Source: Acidobacterium capsulatum ATCC 51196
GTDB taxonomy: Bacteria > Acidobacteriota > Terriglobia > Terriglobales > Acidobacteriaceae
Assembly (NCBI RefSeq): GCF_000022565.1
Contig: NC_012483.1
Span: forward strand, 2,418,001-2,482,000
Length of the DNA stretch: 64,000 nt
Direction: 5' to 3'
The notes below the pieces were generated by a model. That model was not told where the DNA came from. It did not search any database and worked only from the letters and a program-made list of their open reading frames with translations. Of this stretch, positions 28,052-37,460 are shown one piece after another. Made by a program: the position numbers and the translations under genes. Numbering within the stretch: the stretch's first letter is position 1; each line of letters begins with the position of its first letter.

Positions 28052-28091
28052 AGAGTTGGAGACCTGTCCCGCAGGGCAGGCTGAGACGCCC

Positions 28092-29189
28092 ATGGCACCG
28101 GAAACCCGCATCAGCCCTCGCGAGCGGCTGGTGCTCACCTCGATCATCGAGCATTACATCGAAACCGGCGATCCGGTGTCGTCGCAGGCGGTTGCGCGCG
28201 ATTTTGCGCATCGCAACGGGATGAGTTCGGCGACGATTCGCAATGTGATGGCTTCGCTGGCGGAGAACGGCCTGCTGGAGCAGCCGCATACGTCCGCAGG
28301 GCGCATTCCGACGCCGCGCGCTTTCCGCTACTACGTGGAGCATCTGGGCGCGGTGGGCGCGCTGGCTGGTCATATCGTGGGCGCTCCTCTGGGACAACAG
28401 CCCGTGGCGCTCTCTGACAACCGGCGCGAACAGATTGATGAGAGCTTTTCGGGCGTCCACACGAGCCAGCAGTTTCTGGAGCGCACCTCACACGTGCTGG
28501 CGCTGCTCTCGAGCGGCGTAGGCATTGCCTTTGCGGCTCTGCGAGAGACGCATGCGCTGGAGCACATTCACTTCTCGCGCCTTGCGCCCAATCGCGTACT
28601 CGCCGTGGTGGTGACGGTCAGCGGAGTGGTGCTGGACCGCATGCTGCTGCTGGACCACGACCTGTCGAGCGCGGAGCTGGAAGTCTCAAGCCGCTTTTTG
28701 AATGAGAACTTTCATGGCTGGCCGATTGACTCCATTCGGACCGAGCTGAACACGCGGCTGGAATCGGAGCGGAATGAATATGACCGGCTGATGCAGTCGC
28801 TGCGCGAGCTGCACCGCAAGGGCGCGCTCGACAACGCCGCCGAGCCGGTGATTTTTGTGGAAGGCGTGGGAAACCTGCTCGATCACGAGGCAGACCGCGA
28901 CCGGCTGCGTGCCATGCTGGCGGCGCTGGAGACCAAGCAGCGGCTGATCGAGCTGCTGACGGCTTATCTCGACGCGCGGCAGAAGAACGTGCGTGTGGTG
29001 GTGGGCCTGGAAGAAGCCATGCCGGAGATGGAAAACCTGGTGCTGATTGGCGCGCCGGCCCGCGTGGGCGAAGAGAGTATGGGCACGGTTGCTGTGCTGG
29101 CCCCGACGCGCATCCATTATCAGGAGACGATTGGAGCCGTCTCCTACATTGCCCAGTTGTCTGCCCGTCTGCTGCAGCCGCCGCAATAG
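28092..29189 (+). CDS. hrcA: Heat-inducible transcription repressor HrcA
   Basis: A 365-residue repressor of class I heat-shock genes. The winged helix is RERLVLTSIIEHYIETGDPV then SSATIRNVMASLAENGLLEQPHTSAGRIPT, the signature HrcA DNA-binding segment. The GAF-like domain ends with VLAPTRIHYQETIGAVSYIA. The frame is open from 27936, but the ATG at 28092 fits family length. It leads a hrcA-grpE-dnaJ cluster. HrcA normally binds CIRCE, but none is obvious upstream. Confidence 0.95.
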   Translation: MAPETRISPRERLVLTSIIEHYIETGDPVSSQAVARDFAHRNGMSSATIRNVMASLAENGLLEQPHTSAGRIPTPRAFRYYVEHLGAVGALAGHIVGAPLGQQPVALSDNRREQIDESFSGVHTSQQFLERTSHVLALLSSGVGIAFAALRETHALEHIHFSRLAPNRVLAVVVTVSGVVLDRMLLLDHDLSSAELEVSSRFLNENFHGWPIDSIRTELNTRLESERNEYDRLMQSLRELHRKGALDNAAEPVIFVEGVGNLLDHEADRDRLRAMLAALETKQRLIELLTAYLDARQKNVRVVVGLEEAMPEMENLVLIGAPARVGEESMGTVAVLAPTRIHYQETIGAVSYIAQLSARLLQPPQ

Positions 29190-29294
29190 GCGCTGTTTTG
29201 TTGCGCGGGGGTTACGCAGCGGATTTGGGCGGCGGCTCTCGATTCCAGAGTGCCATTTAGACTGAAACCAGAACCGAATCACGGGAAAACGACT

Positions 29295-29912
29295 ATGAGC
29301 CGTAAATTGCACGAAGAAGAACTGACTCCGGAAGGCATGGACGCCGCACAGAACGCAGATCCAGCCGGCGATCCGGTAAGCGAGAACGAAGGCGCGCTAC
29401 CTGCCGCCGAGCCACAGGCACAGATTTTGCAGGAAGAGGTCGAGCGCCTGCGCGCTGAGCGCGATGCGGCGCTGGCCGACCGCGAGGCCTTTCAGGATCG
29501 CCTGGCGCGCCTGCAGGCGGAGTTTGACAATGCCCGCAAGCGCGAGGCCAAGGAACGCAGCGAGTTCCGCGACTACTCCGTGGCGAGCACGGCAGAGGCA
29601 TTTTTGCCGGTGCTGGACAACTTTCAACTGGCGCTGGCCTCGACCGGCACGGCCGAGCAGTTGCGCATGGGCGTCGAGCTGATTGTGAAGCAGATGGATG
29701 AGGCGCTGCGTTCGCTTTCAATTATCCCCATCGAGACGGTGGGCGCGCAGTTTGATCCGCGCGTGCATGAAGCGCTCGAAATGGTGGAGCGCGAGGACGT
29801 GCCCGATCATCAGGTAATTGAGGAAGTTCGCCGCGGCTACCGCATCCGGGAGCGCCTGATGCGCCCGGCGTTGGTGCGCATCGCGAGCAACTCCAAACAG
29901 ACACAGGCATGA
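29295..29912 (+). CDS. grpE: Nucleotide exchange factor GrpE
   Basis: A 205-residue co-chaperone that releases ADP from DnaK. The N-terminal half is acidic and disordered with coiled-coil helices ([20 protein letters not shown]). [19 protein letters not shown] is the GrpE core, and [20 protein letters not shown] the C-terminal beta domain signature. The upstream in-frame start at 29250 is less likely. Its stop overlaps the dnaJ start (ATGA). Confidence 0.95.
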   Translation: MSRKLHEEELTPEGMDAAQNADPAGDPVSENEGALPAAEPQAQILQEEVERLRAERDAALADREAFQDRLARLQAEFDNARKREAKERSEFRDYSVASTAEAFLPVLDNFQLALASTGTAEQLRMGVELIVKQMDEALRSLSIIPIETVGAQFDPRVHEALEMVEREDVPDHQVIEEVRRGYRIRERLMRPALVRIASNSKQTQA

Positions 29913-31060
29913 GCAGAACGGCAAACGTGACCAAACTCGACTATTACGAAGTCCTCGGCGTAGAACGGACCGCGAACGATCAGGAGCTGAAGACGGCTTA
30001 TCGCAAGCTGGCGCTGCAGTATCATCCTGACCGAAACCCGGGCAATCCTGAGGCGGAAGAGCAATTCAAGGCCTGCAGCGAGGCTTACCAGGTGCTCAGC
30101 GATCCCCAAAAGCGAGCGGCCTATGACCGCTTTGGCCATGCCGGGGTGAATGGCGGCGGCCCGGCGGCGGGCGGCTTTGACGGCTCGCCTTTTGGCGGCT
30201 TTGAGGACCTGGGCGACATTTTTGGCGACCTGTTTGGCTTCAATGTCGGCGGGCGCGGCAGCCGGGGCGGCAACTCGCGCGTGCAAAAGGGCCGCGATGT
30301 GCGCTGCGACCTCACGCTGGCCTTTGAAGAGGCGGTGTTCGGCAAGGAGACGCACGTCACCATTCATCGCCGCGAGGCGTGCGGAGACTGCAACGGCACG
30401 GGCGCGGCGGCCGGGCGCGGACCCGTCACCTGCGGCCAGTGCCAGGGACGCGGCCAGGTGCGCTATCAGCAGGGCTTCTTCTCGATTGCGCGCACGTGCA
30501 GCGCCTGCGGCGGTTCCGGACAGGTGATCAGCGACCCGTGCCCTACCTGCCGGGGCGATGGGCGCGTGGACAAGCAGCGCAACATCGCTGTGCATGTGCC
30601 GGCGGGCGTGGAAGACGGCACGCGCATTCGCTACCAGGGTGAAGGCGATGTGGGCCGCTTTGGCGGTCCGGCGGGCGACCTGTACGTGGTGCTGTCAGTG
30701 CAGCCGCACAAGTTTTTTGAGCGCGACGGCAATGACCTGCACTGTGCGATTCCCATCTCGTTTCCTCAAGCCTCGCTGGGCACCGAGCTGACGCTGCCCT
30801 CGCTCGACGGCGAGGTACGGCTGAAGATTCCCGAGGGCACGCAAAGCGGCAAGGAGTTTCGCGTGCGCGGCAAGGGCGTGCCGCACCTCAACGAGCATGG
30901 ACGGGGCGACCTGATTGTGCAGATTGTTGTGCAGACGCCGACCAAGCTCAGCAAGGTGCAGAAGGAACTGATGCGCCAGTTGAGCGACTCGCTCACGGTG
31001 GAGAACACGCCGACCTCGCGCAGCAGCCTGTTTGAGAAGGTGAAAGAGATCTTCTCGTAG
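29909..31060 (+). CDS. dnaJ: Chaperone DnaJ (type I Hsp40)
   Basis: A 383-residue co-chaperone. The J domain holds YHPDRNPG (HPD at residues 39-41). A Gly/Phe-rich region follows, then four zinc-finger repeats: [24 protein letters not shown] and CPTCRGDG. The C-terminal substrate-binding domain includes [17 protein letters not shown]. It stimulates DnaK ATPase. It overlaps grpE by four bases. dnaK, which usually sits between grpE and dnaJ, is absent from this cluster. A hairpin terminator follows. Confidence 0.97.
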   Translation: MSRTANVTKLDYYEVLGVERTANDQELKTAYRKLALQYHPDRNPGNPEAEEQFKACSEAYQVLSDPQKRAAYDRFGHAGVNGGGPAAGGFDGSPFGGFEDLGDIFGDLFGFNVGGRGSRGGNSRVQKGRDVRCDLTLAFEEAVFGKETHVTIHRREACGDCNGTGAAAGRGPVTCGQCQGRGQVRYQQGFFSIARTCSACGGSGQVISDPCPTCRGDGRVDKQRNIAVHVPAGVEDGTRIRYQGEGDVGRFGGPAGDLYVVLSVQPHKFFERDGNDLHCAIPISFPQASLGTELTLPSLDGEVRLKIPEGTQSGKEFRVRGKGVPHLNEHGRGDLIVQIVVQTPTKLSKVQKELMRQLSDSLTVENTPTSRSSLFEKVKEIFS

Positions 31061-31080
31061 CGATTCGATTTACGACATCC

Positions 31081-31112
31081 GCGCCCGGCCTTTGAAGAAA
31101 GGGGCCGGGCGC
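31081..31112 (+). terminator. Hairpin terminator after dnaJ
   Basis: GCGCCCGGCC (31081-31090) and GGCCGGGCGC (31103-31112) pair perfectly over a 12-nt loop and are followed by ATTGTTTT. Confidence 0.8.
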
Positions 31113-31211
31113 ATTGTTTTATGGGAGTGAATTTCGCTGCCTGCCGCGCTTTCCTCCGCACCTTCGACGGGGTGGCTCACATCCAAAAAAGGCAGAAGGA
31201 GTACATGCATC

Positions 31212-32207
31212 ATGCCGAAGATTGTTCGCTTTCATGCATTGGGAGGCCCGGAAAACCTGCGCATCGAAGAAGCCGCGACGCAGCAGCCGGGCGAAGGAGA
31301 AGTTCGTTTGCGCGTGCAGGCCGTGGGCCTGAATCGCGCCGAGTCGATGTACTATCACGGCTACTATCTGGAGCAGCCGGCGCTGCCCTCGCGGATCGGC
31401 TACGAAGTTTCGGGCATCGTCGAGGCAGTGGGTACCGGTGTCGATGCCGAGTGGGTGGGCCAGCGTGTTTCCACCGTACCGGGCTTTTCGCAGAACCGCT
31501 ACGGCTCGCTTGGCGAAGAAGCCATTGTGCCCGCTTACAGCGTGCAGCGCTACCCGGAGAAGCTATCTCCGGTGGAAGGTGCGGCCATCTGGATGCAGTA
31601 CCTGACCGCCTACGGCGCGCTGGTGCCGCTGGGCAAAATTGGCAAGGGCGACTTCGTGCTCATCACTGCAGCATCGAGCAGCGTGGGCCTGGCGGCGATT
31701 CAGATCGTTAAGGCAGAAGGTGCGGTTGCCATTGCCACCACCCGCACCTCGGCCAAGAAAGCGGAACTGCTCGCGCTCGGCGCGGACCATGTGATCGCCA
31801 CGGAAGAAGAAGATTTGCCCGCGCGCGTGCACGAAATTACAGGCGGCAAGGGAGCTCGGGTGATCTTTGATCCCGTCGCCGGGCCCTATGTGGAGAAGCT
31901 GGCCGAAGCCGCTGCCGACCATGGAATCATCATCGAGTATGGCGCGCTGTCGATGGGGCCCACACCGTTTCCGCTCATTCCGGCGCTGCACAAGGGCTTG
32001 ACAGTGCGCGGTTACACGCTGCATGAGTTCACGCTTGACCCGGCAAAGCTGGGCGAGGCGGTGCGCTATGTTAACGAGCGGCTGAACGACGGACGCCTTA
32101 CGTTGAAGATCGCGAAGGTCTTTCCGTTTGAAAAGACGGTCGAGGCTTATCAGTACCTGGAATCGAACCAGCAGATCGGCAAGATCGTGATTCAGGTGAG
32201 CGAATAG
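31212..32207 (+). CDS. Quinone oxidoreductase-like MDR family protein
   Basis: A 331-residue medium-chain dehydrogenase/reductase. MPKIVRFHALGGPENLRIEE, GYEVSGIVEAVGTGV and LITAASSSVGLAAIQIVKAE (the NADPH-binding glycine loop, SSVG) are family stretches. The structural-zinc cysteine cluster of classic alcohol dehydrogenases is not seen, so a zinc-free quinone/enone reductase of the QOR branch is likely. Substrate unknown. It appears monocistronic and converges with the molybdoenzyme operon. Confidence 0.85.
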   Translation: MPKIVRFHALGGPENLRIEEAATQQPGEGEVRLRVQAVGLNRAESMYYHGYYLEQPALPSRIGYEVSGIVEAVGTGVDAEWVGQRVSTVPGFSQNRYGSLGEEAIVPAYSVQRYPEKLSPVEGAAIWMQYLTAYGALVPLGKIGKGDFVLITAASSSVGLAAIQIVKAEGAVAIATTRTSAKKAELLALGADHVIATEEEDLPARVHEITGGKGARVIFDPVAGPYVEKLAEAAADHGIIIEYGALSMGPTPFPLIPALHKGLTVRGYTLHEFTLDPAKLGEAVRYVNERLNDGRLTLKIAKVFPFEKTVEAYQYLESNQQIGKIVIQVSE

Positions 32208-32222
32208 CTCAAGCTCGGGCAA

Positions 32223-32252
32223 ACCGGGGCGCGGTCACGTCCGGGCCCCGGT
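32223..32252. terminator. Hairpin between convergent MDR and molybdoenzyme genes
   Basis: ACCGGGGC (32223-32230) pairs with GCCCCGGT (32245-32252) over a 14-nt loop in the 50-nt convergent gap. Confidence 0.4.
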
Positions 32253-32257
32253 CTGAA

Positions 32258-33016
32258 TCAGATACCGGCAAACCAGGCATAGCCGCCATCGGCCGCGCCT
32301 GATCCCTTACCGTAGCCCTTAAGGCTGCTGACCACGGTAATCTGCGAGAGAAATTCGACGCTTTTGTAGCCGATCTGACGCGGCAGGCGCAGGCGCAAGG
32401 GAGCACCGGTGAGCGGGGTCATGTCACTGCCATTGATGCCATAAGCAATCAGGGTCTGCGGATGCATCGCCTCGTACATGTCGATGCTGTCCCAGTCCCA
32501 CTGCCCCTGAAAGGAACGGTAGACGACGTAGCGTGCTTCGGGTTTGACACCCACAGCCTTCAGTAGATGCGAGAGCGGTGCGCCGGTCCATTCTCCGATG
32601 TAAGACCATCCCTCCTCGCAGGAGAGCATGGTGACTTGGGAGCGCGCAGGCAGAGCGCGAATGTCTGACACGGAGAAAGAGGCAGGTTCGGCGACCAGGC
32701 CATCCACCTTGAGACGCCAATCGCGAAAGCCATTCCTCTCCATCTGGAAATACTCCGGAGTGAGGGCGGGAGCGATCTCATTGCGAAACGGTGGCCGCGT
32801 AATCTGGCTGGGCGAAAATTCACGGGCCAGGGCATTGCGCTCAAAGAGCCGCTGCGTGGCGTAGCTGAGCGTCTCTCCCGGACCATAGAGCGTGCCGGCA
32901 TCGGGCGGAATCAACCCAAACCTGTCCGCCAACTTGCCGGCGAGGGCCAGACCTCCGACTCCCGCAGTGGCGGCCACGCCCGCGGTAAGAAATTTGCGGC
33001 GATTCATCCGGCTCAT
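32258..33016 (-). CDS. Tat-exported molybdopterin oxidoreductase (sulfite-oxidase fold)
   Basis: A 252-residue precursor. MSRMNRRKFLTAGVAATAG has a twin-arginine motif (RRKFLT) and a hydrophobic stretch. The mature part matches the sulfite oxidase / MsrP molybdopterin fold; Cys133 in TMLSCEEGWSYIGEWTGAPL is placed as the Mo-ligand cysteine. The family catalyses oxygen-atom transfer in the periplasm. The ATG overlaps the cytochrome b stop (ATGA) and AGGAGG precedes it, so the two are translationally coupled. It probably takes or gives electrons through that cytochrome b. The substrate is not shown by sequence. Confidence 0.88.
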   Translation of the reverse strand: MSRMNRRKFLTAGVAATAGVGGLALAGKLADRFGLIPPDAGTLYGPGETLSYATQRLFERNALAREFSPSQITRPPFRNEIAPALTPEYFQMERNGFRDWRLKVDGLVAEPASFSVSDIRALPARSQVTMLSCEEGWSYIGEWTGAPLSHLLKAVGVKPEARYVVYRSFQGQWDWDSIDMYEAMHPQTLIAYGINGSDMTPLTGAPLRLRLPRQIGYKSVEFLSQITVVSSLKGYGKGSGAADGGYAWFAGI

Positions 33017-33786
33017 GCTGCCTCCTGATTGCTTTTGCCGCCGCTGACCCGGCCCGTGATCATGGCGCAGGTGCGGCGCAGGAATCCGGCGCGGGCCACC
33101 ATCAGCAGATGGAAAAATACGAAGAGCGTGAGCGCGATGGAATCAAAGAAGTGCAACGTGCGCGCCGATTGCTGGCCGCCCAGCAGCTCCACTGCCCAGG
33201 GAAAGGCCGCGTCAAAGCTCAGCGACATCGCAAGGCCGGTCCAGACCACGAGCGGCACCAGCCCGAAGATGACCGCGAGATAGGCGATGCGCTGCAGGGG
33301 ATTGTAAGAGTGCGCCTCGGCCTCGGCGGGCTTGCGAAAACCGAGGTGGACGCGCAGAGCGGCCCGCCAGCCACTGCGGTTCTCTGCAGGCCATAGGTTT
33401 CCGCGGAAGTGGCCGCTCCACAAACCCCAGGCCACATAGATCAATCCTGTGAAGACGAGCAGCCATGCGGCTTCAAAGTGCAGATAGCGGCTCCAGCCGT
33501 TCTGATCGGGAAGCACGAAATGGTAGCGGGTGGGCACCATGTCCCGGGAAGAAGGCACGGGCAACTGGAAGAGCGGCTTGCTCCAGTCATCGCCCGTCTC
33601 GCCCCAGTAGAAACGCGGATGTGAGAGGAGAATTTCAACACCGGAGAGCAATAGCGCAAAGAAGCACAGGGCCGTGGCCCAATGCGTCACCCGCACCAGC
33701 AGGGCATGCCGCTCTGGGGCGTGCGCCGCTTCGCCTGCGGATTGCGGGGCTCTCAGAGCGCTGGCGGTGATGGCTGAGTCTCCCAT
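33013..33786 (-). CDS. Membrane cytochrome b subunit
   Basis: A 257-residue protein with about four or five membrane segments, of the formate-dehydrogenase-gamma / Ni-hydrogenase b-type family. RVTHWATALCFFALLLSGVEI carries a likely haem histidine, HFEAAWLLVFTGLIYVAWGLW another, and RTLHFFDSIALTLFVFFHLLM two more. It is the likely quinone-linked partner of the periplasmic molybdoenzyme downstream, with which it overlaps by four bases. The frame is open from a GTG at 33804; I chose the ATG at 33786. Neither has a convincing ribosome-binding site. Confidence 0.85.
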   Translation of the reverse strand: MGDSAITASALRAPQSAGEAAHAPERHALLVRVTHWATALCFFALLLSGVEILLSHPRFYWGETGDDWSKPLFQLPVPSSRDMVPTRYHFVLPDQNGWSRYLHFEAAWLLVFTGLIYVAWGLWSGHFRGNLWPAENRSGWRAALRVHLGFRKPAEAEAHSYNPLQRIAYLAVIFGLVPLVVWTGLAMSLSFDAAFPWAVELLGGQQSARTLHFFDSIALTLFVFFHLLMVARAGFLRRTCAMITGRVSGGKSNQEAA

Positions 33787-33863
33787 AGCTGAGGATGGTA
33801 GCACTCAGAAATTGCCGAGGACAGGGAGAAATCGTGTTGGGAGAATTGCCGGAGGCAAAGCAA

Positions 33864-33891
33864 AAAGCCGCGCACAGGGGTGCGCGGCTTT
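33864..33891. terminator. Bidirectional hairpin between cytochrome b and tatA
   Basis: AAAGCCGCGCAC (33864-33875) and GTGCGCGGCTTT (33880-33891) pair perfectly around AGGG with A/T flanks, so it can terminate on either strand. On minus it lies 22 nt after the tatA stop. Confidence 0.8.
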
Positions 33892-33912
33892 GTTGTGGAA
33901 TCCTGCAGGCGC

Positions 33913-34131
33913 CTAGGCCTTGGTCTGCGTTTGTGTGGTGGTCACCGCATCGGTCTTGGCGGCGGCGTTCTCCTGCTTGGCGGCATCGGGCTGGCCCTTG
34001 ATGCCATCCTTGAAGCCGCGAAGACCTTCGCCCAGGCCCTTACCGAGTTCGGGCAGTTTGCGCGGGCCAAAGATCAGCAGCGCGATCACGAGGACGATGA
34101 TCAGGTGAGTCGGTGTAAAGAGATTGTCCAT
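33913..34131 (-). CDS. tatA: Sec-independent protein translocase TatA/E
   Basis: A 72-residue protein with one membrane helix, [20 protein letters not shown], in which [11 protein letters not shown] is the TatA signature hinge, followed by an amphipathic helix ([13 protein letters not shown]) and a polar tail. It builds the Tat pore for folded proteins. Its position just upstream of a Tat substrate gene on the same strand is fitting, although a strong hairpin separates them. tatB and tatC are not in the window. Confidence 0.93.
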   Translation of the reverse strand: MDNLFTPTHLIIVLVIALLIFGPRKLPELGKGLGEGLRGFKDGIKGQPDAAKQENAAAKTDAVTTTQTQTKA

Positions 34132-34278
34132 TATTGAGAATGCCTCCCGCGCTCTGTGTTGCCCCGGGCGCGATGGGTGTAACCCTGCGAATATTGTCTC
34201 ACACGGCCGGACGGCAACAGGGCGTATTGGTTATACGCGGTTTTGATGGCAGCCGGATTCCTGCACGGCCTTGCCGGC

Positions 34279-34713
34279 TCAGTTTGCCTTGGCGCGAGCC
34301 TGAAGCGCGGCGGAAACCTTGGCGTAGAAGCTGGCCAGATCTTCGGCGGGGCCCATCGTGAGGCGTCGCTGCACCTTGAGCAGGGGGTAGAGCTGGGAGC
34401 CGCTGACCTCAATGACCGGCATGGACAGGTCACTGCCCGGATACACCGCCATCACCCAGTTGCCGGGATGATTGTGCCGGAAGACCTCGCCGAAATAGCC
34501 GCCCCAGAGCCTGGTGGCCCATTCGAGGTCGCTGCCGGTGCCGGGCTTTTCGGCCGCCAGAACGGTGTCGAGCCGCGCGACCGACTCGGGCGAAAAGTCG
34601 AGCATCATGCCGTGCGACTCGGCCGCCTGCCGCACTGCCTCCTGGGCAAAGGCGCCCATCATCTCGTCCAGGGACCCGAACTGTTGTTGTTGAAGCCTGT
34701 CTTTGGCGCTCAT
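34279..34713 (-). CDS. Hypothetical protein, possibly DUF3806-like
   Basis: A 144-residue soluble protein. The middle and end contain GGYFGEVFRHNHPGNWVMAV and PVIEVSGSQLYPLLKVQRRL, a pattern that recalls DUF3806-type proteins; I hold that loosely. No signal peptide or membrane helix. Codon usage looks like its neighbours, supporting a real gene. Divergent from the outer-membrane gene at 34890; 147 nt from tatA, same strand. I do not know its function. Confidence 0.6.
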   Translation of the reverse strand: MSAKDRLQQQQFGSLDEMMGAFAQEAVRQAAESHGMMLDFSPESVARLDTVLAAEKPGTGSDLEWATRLWGGYFGEVFRHNHPGNWVMAVYPGSDLSMPVIEVSGSQLYPLLKVQRRLTMGPAEDLASFYAKVSAALQARAKAN

Positions 34714-34889
34714 TTCCTTTAAGATTATCGTGAATCGCCCCTTTGGCTCGAAAGAATGGCTGCCGGTCCTTTCACGGGACAGCAGACGAGAGGGGCATGT
34801 ATCTTGAAATTGGATTCGCAGTTCGGCAACGCCGCCGGCCCTGTGGGCTTCTGGCTGGGTCGTGGTGCAGTCCCGGAGGTCTCACCGTT

Positions 34890-35663
34890 TTGAAATCCTT
34901 GCGCACGATGCTTTTCGCGCTGCTTCCCGGAGCTGTTCTGGGCACGGCCAGCCTGCTGACGCCCGCCGCCTTTGCGGCTGCACCCGCGGCACCCGCTCCG
35001 CAATATGTGCCCCCCACCGTAGCGGTGACCAACCCGCTCGCCGACGTGAAGTACAACAACAAGTGGGAGATCTATGGCGGCATGGCCTACTCACACTTTG
35101 ATGCCGGCCCGCAGTTGATTCAGGGCGCGAGCCTCGGCGGCGTGGATGCGCAGGTGGCCCGCTTCTTCAATAAGCGCTGGGCGGCCGTGGCCAACTATCG
35201 CGGCTACTTTGGCACCAGCGGCGTGCAGCCGAATGTGTACAACATTCGCGGGCCGTTTGTGGCCGAGCACATGTTCGTTTTTGGGCCGGAGTACCGCGCC
35301 ATCTATAACCAGCACCTCTCGCTGAACTTTCACGCCTACGCAGGCGGAGCCTATGGCGACTTTCAGCGTGCAACGGCTCCGCTGACCAACCCAGAGGTGC
35401 AGAGCCAGCTCGGCCTTTACACCAATCAGTTCAGCATTGCCAGCGTGATCGGCGGCTCGCTGGACCTGAACCGCTCGGCGCGCTGGGCCTTCCGCATTGA
35501 GCCGGATGCGACGCTGACCCGCTTCAACAATCCGGGCGGCCCGACGGGCATTCAGCAGCAGTTTGCGCTCTCGGTGGGCGTGGTCTACCGTATTGTTCCG
35601 CACCCGAAGGGCTACAAGAAGCCGGTGCACCCGCACCATCACCGCCGCTTCGGCGTCTTTTAA
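34890..35663 (+). CDS. Outer-membrane beta-barrel-like protein
   Basis: A 257-residue precursor. TTG at 34890 is the best start because GGAGGT ends 9 nt before it. A signal peptide follows (LLPGAVLGTASLLTPAAFA, cleavage after AFA). The rest alternates hydrophobic and aromatic residues as in 8- to 10-stranded barrels: KWEIYGGMAYSHFDAGP, WAAVANYRGYFGTSG, LSLNFHAYAGGAYGDF. It ends with a His-rich tail (HPHHHRRFGVF). The nearest label is an OmpA-like porin or envelope protein; ligand unknown. A hairpin terminator follows. Confidence 0.7.
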   Translation: MKSLRTMLFALLPGAVLGTASLLTPAAFAAAPAAPAPQYVPPTVAVTNPLADVKYNNKWEIYGGMAYSHFDAGPQLIQGASLGGVDAQVARFFNKRWAAVANYRGYFGTSGVQPNVYNIRGPFVAEHMFVFGPEYRAIYNQHLSLNFHAYAGGAYGDFQRATAPLTNPEVQSQLGLYTNQFSIASVIGGSLDLNRSARWAFRIEPDATLTRFNNPGGPTGIQQQFALSVGVVYRIVPHPKGYKKPVHPHHHRRFGVF

Positions 35664-35689
35664 GCTGCTCGCCAATACAGAGAAACCAG

Positions 35690-35720
35690 CACCCGGCCTG
35701 ATGCGCCGGGTGTTTCTTTT
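35690..35720 (+). terminator. Intrinsic terminator after the beta-barrel gene
   Basis: CACCCGG (35690-35696) pairs with CCGGGTG (35706-35712) and is followed by TTTCTTTT. Confidence 0.8.
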
Positions 35721-35786
35721 GCGTGCCGTAAGCGCCATGCACGGCTGCTCGTGAAGGGCTTGCGGAGCGCTGATAATTTCCTCACA

Positions 35787-35815
35787 TTGACCCCCATTCC
35801 GGCTGGATTTACCGT
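35787..35815 (+). promoter_or_regulatory. Candidate promoter for the gcv operon
   Basis: TTGACC (35787-35792), 17-nt spacer, TACCGT (35810-35815), ahead of gcvT. I see no glycine riboswitch in the short leader. Confidence 0.5.
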
Positions 35816-35853
35816 AAAAGGTTCACACTTCTTCTTTTCAGGGTCATCTTCCA

Positions 35854-36990
35854 GTGTCTACTTCCGCACCTGCCGCTCTTCGCAAGACCGCCCTCAATGC
35901 CGTACACCGCCGCCTCGGCGCCAAAATGGTCGACTTTGGCGGATGGGATATGCCGGTCGAATACTCCGGCCTGATTGCCGAGCACATGGCTGTGCGCACA
36001 GGCGTGGGCCTGTTTGACGTGAGCCACATGGGCGACATTCAACTGCGCGGCCCGGGCTCGCTCGATGCCGTGCAGCATATCTGCATGAATGACGCCTCAA
36101 AGCTCGCCGTGGGCCAGGCGCATTATTCGGCCATGCTCTACCCGCAAGGCACCTTCGTGGATGACGTGATCGTGCACAAGTTCAGTGATAACGACTACCT
36201 GATCGTCATCAATGCCGGCACGCGAGAGAAAGACTACGAGTGGATTCGCTCGCACGCGCAGCCCTTTCACTGCCACGTGAGCAACTACAGCGACCTGTAT
36301 ACGCAGCTCGCCATTCAAGGGCCGCGTGCCGCTGAAACGCTGGCCAAACTGACCAGCGTGGACCTGGCGGCCATCAAGAACTACCGCTTCACCTGGGGCA
36401 CGGTCTGCAACCTGCACAATACGCTGATTGCCCGCACCGGCTACACCGGCGAAGACGGCTTTGAGATTTATATTCCCTCAGACGAAGCGACCAGCGAGCG
36501 CGTGTGGAACGAAGTGCTCGAAGCCGGCAAGGAATTTGGCATTGTGCCCTGCGGCCTGGGCGCGCGCAACACGCTGCGGCTGGAGTCGGCCATGGCGCTG
36601 TATGGGCATGAGATTTCGCAGGATATCGACGTTTTTGAGGCGGGTCTTGACCGCTACTGCAAACTGGACAAGGGCACCTTTGTAGGCTCTGAGGCGCTCA
36701 AGCAGGTGGTGGCGCAGGGCGGCCCGAAGCGCAAGCTGGTGGGCCTGGAGATGATTGACCGCGGCATTGCCCGCGACGGATACCGCGTGCTCAATGACAC
36801 ACAGCAGGCAGTGGGCTATGTAACCAGCGGATCGCCTGCCCCGTTTCTCAAAAAGAACATTGCCCTGGCCTACGTTCCCACGGAGCTGGCCACACTCGAC
36901 CGCGAAGTTTTCGTTGAGATTCGCAACAATCCGGTGAAAGCACGCATCGTCCCCACACCTTTTTACCGCCGGCCCAAAAAGCAGGCGTAA
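35854..36990 (+). CDS. gcvT: Aminomethyltransferase, glycine cleavage T protein
   Basis: A 378-residue folate-dependent enzyme that takes the methylamine carbon from lipoyl-GcvH to tetrahydrofolate. [20 protein letters not shown] and [19 protein letters not shown] (with the Asp of the active site) are GcvT signatures. [14 protein letters not shown] and [18 protein letters not shown] are also conserved. Start is GTG at 35854. First gene of gcvT-gcvH-gcvPA-gcvPB. Confidence 0.96.
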   Translation: MSTSAPAALRKTALNAVHRRLGAKMVDFGGWDMPVEYSGLIAEHMAVRTGVGLFDVSHMGDIQLRGPGSLDAVQHICMNDASKLAVGQAHYSAMLYPQGTFVDDVIVHKFSDNDYLIVINAGTREKDYEWIRSHAQPFHCHVSNYSDLYTQLAIQGPRAAETLAKLTSVDLAAIKNYRFTWGTVCNLHNTLIARTGYTGEDGFEIYIPSDEATSERVWNEVLEAGKEFGIVPCGLGARNTLRLESAMALYGHEISQDIDVFEAGLDRYCKLDKGTFVGSEALKQVVAQGGPKRKLVGLEMIDRGIARDGYRVLNDTQQAVGYVTSGSPAPFLKKNIALAYVPTELATLDREVFVEIRNNPVKARIVPTPFYRRPKKQA

Positions 36991-37041
36991 CGTCATCGGC
37001 AGCAGCGTTGCATCGACTCTAGAATTGGAGAAAGACCGGAT

Positions 37042-37431
37042 ATGGCATATCCCGCGAATTACCGTTACACCCGCGAGCATGAGTGGATTGAGATCGACGG
37101 CAAAACAGGCACCGTCGGCATCACCGATTACGCGCAGAACTCGCTCGGCGACATCGTGTTTGTGGAGTCGCCCAAGGTTGGCGACAAGATTGAAAAGGGC
37201 AAGGTATTTGGCAGCGTGGAGTCAGTGAAGGCTGTCTCGGATCTTTACGCGCCTGTCTCCGGCACCGTAACGGCCGTGAATGAAGAGCTGGCCAACGCGC
37301 CCGAGAAGATCAACACCGATGCGCACACCGCATGGATCATGAAGATTGAGCTGAGCGACGCCGCCGAGGCCGAGAGCCTGCTCGACGCCACCGCTTACGA
37401 AGCATTTGTGAAGGAAGAGACGGGCCACTAA
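37042..37431 (+). CDS. gcvH: Glycine cleavage system H protein
   Basis: A 129-residue lipoyl carrier. [21 protein letters not shown] is the family start, and Lys63 in [15 protein letters not shown] is the lipoylation site. Length is normal. GGAGAAAG precedes the ATG at 37042. It shuttles the aminomethyl group between GcvP and GcvT. Confidence 0.97.
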
Positions 37432-37460
37432 GCCCGTCTTTTGCCAACAGAAGGATCAGA

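Noticed and set aside
28037-28060. CIRCE-like operator upstream of hrcA
   Set aside because: CACTC and GAGT are present with an 8-nt spacer, but the outer bases do not match the consensus and the spacer is one short. More likely the -10 region of the promoter.
35720-35853. Glycine riboswitch upstream of gcvT
   Set aside because: The leader is short and lacks the paired GGAGAG-type aptamer cores. Only a sigma70-type promoter is seen.
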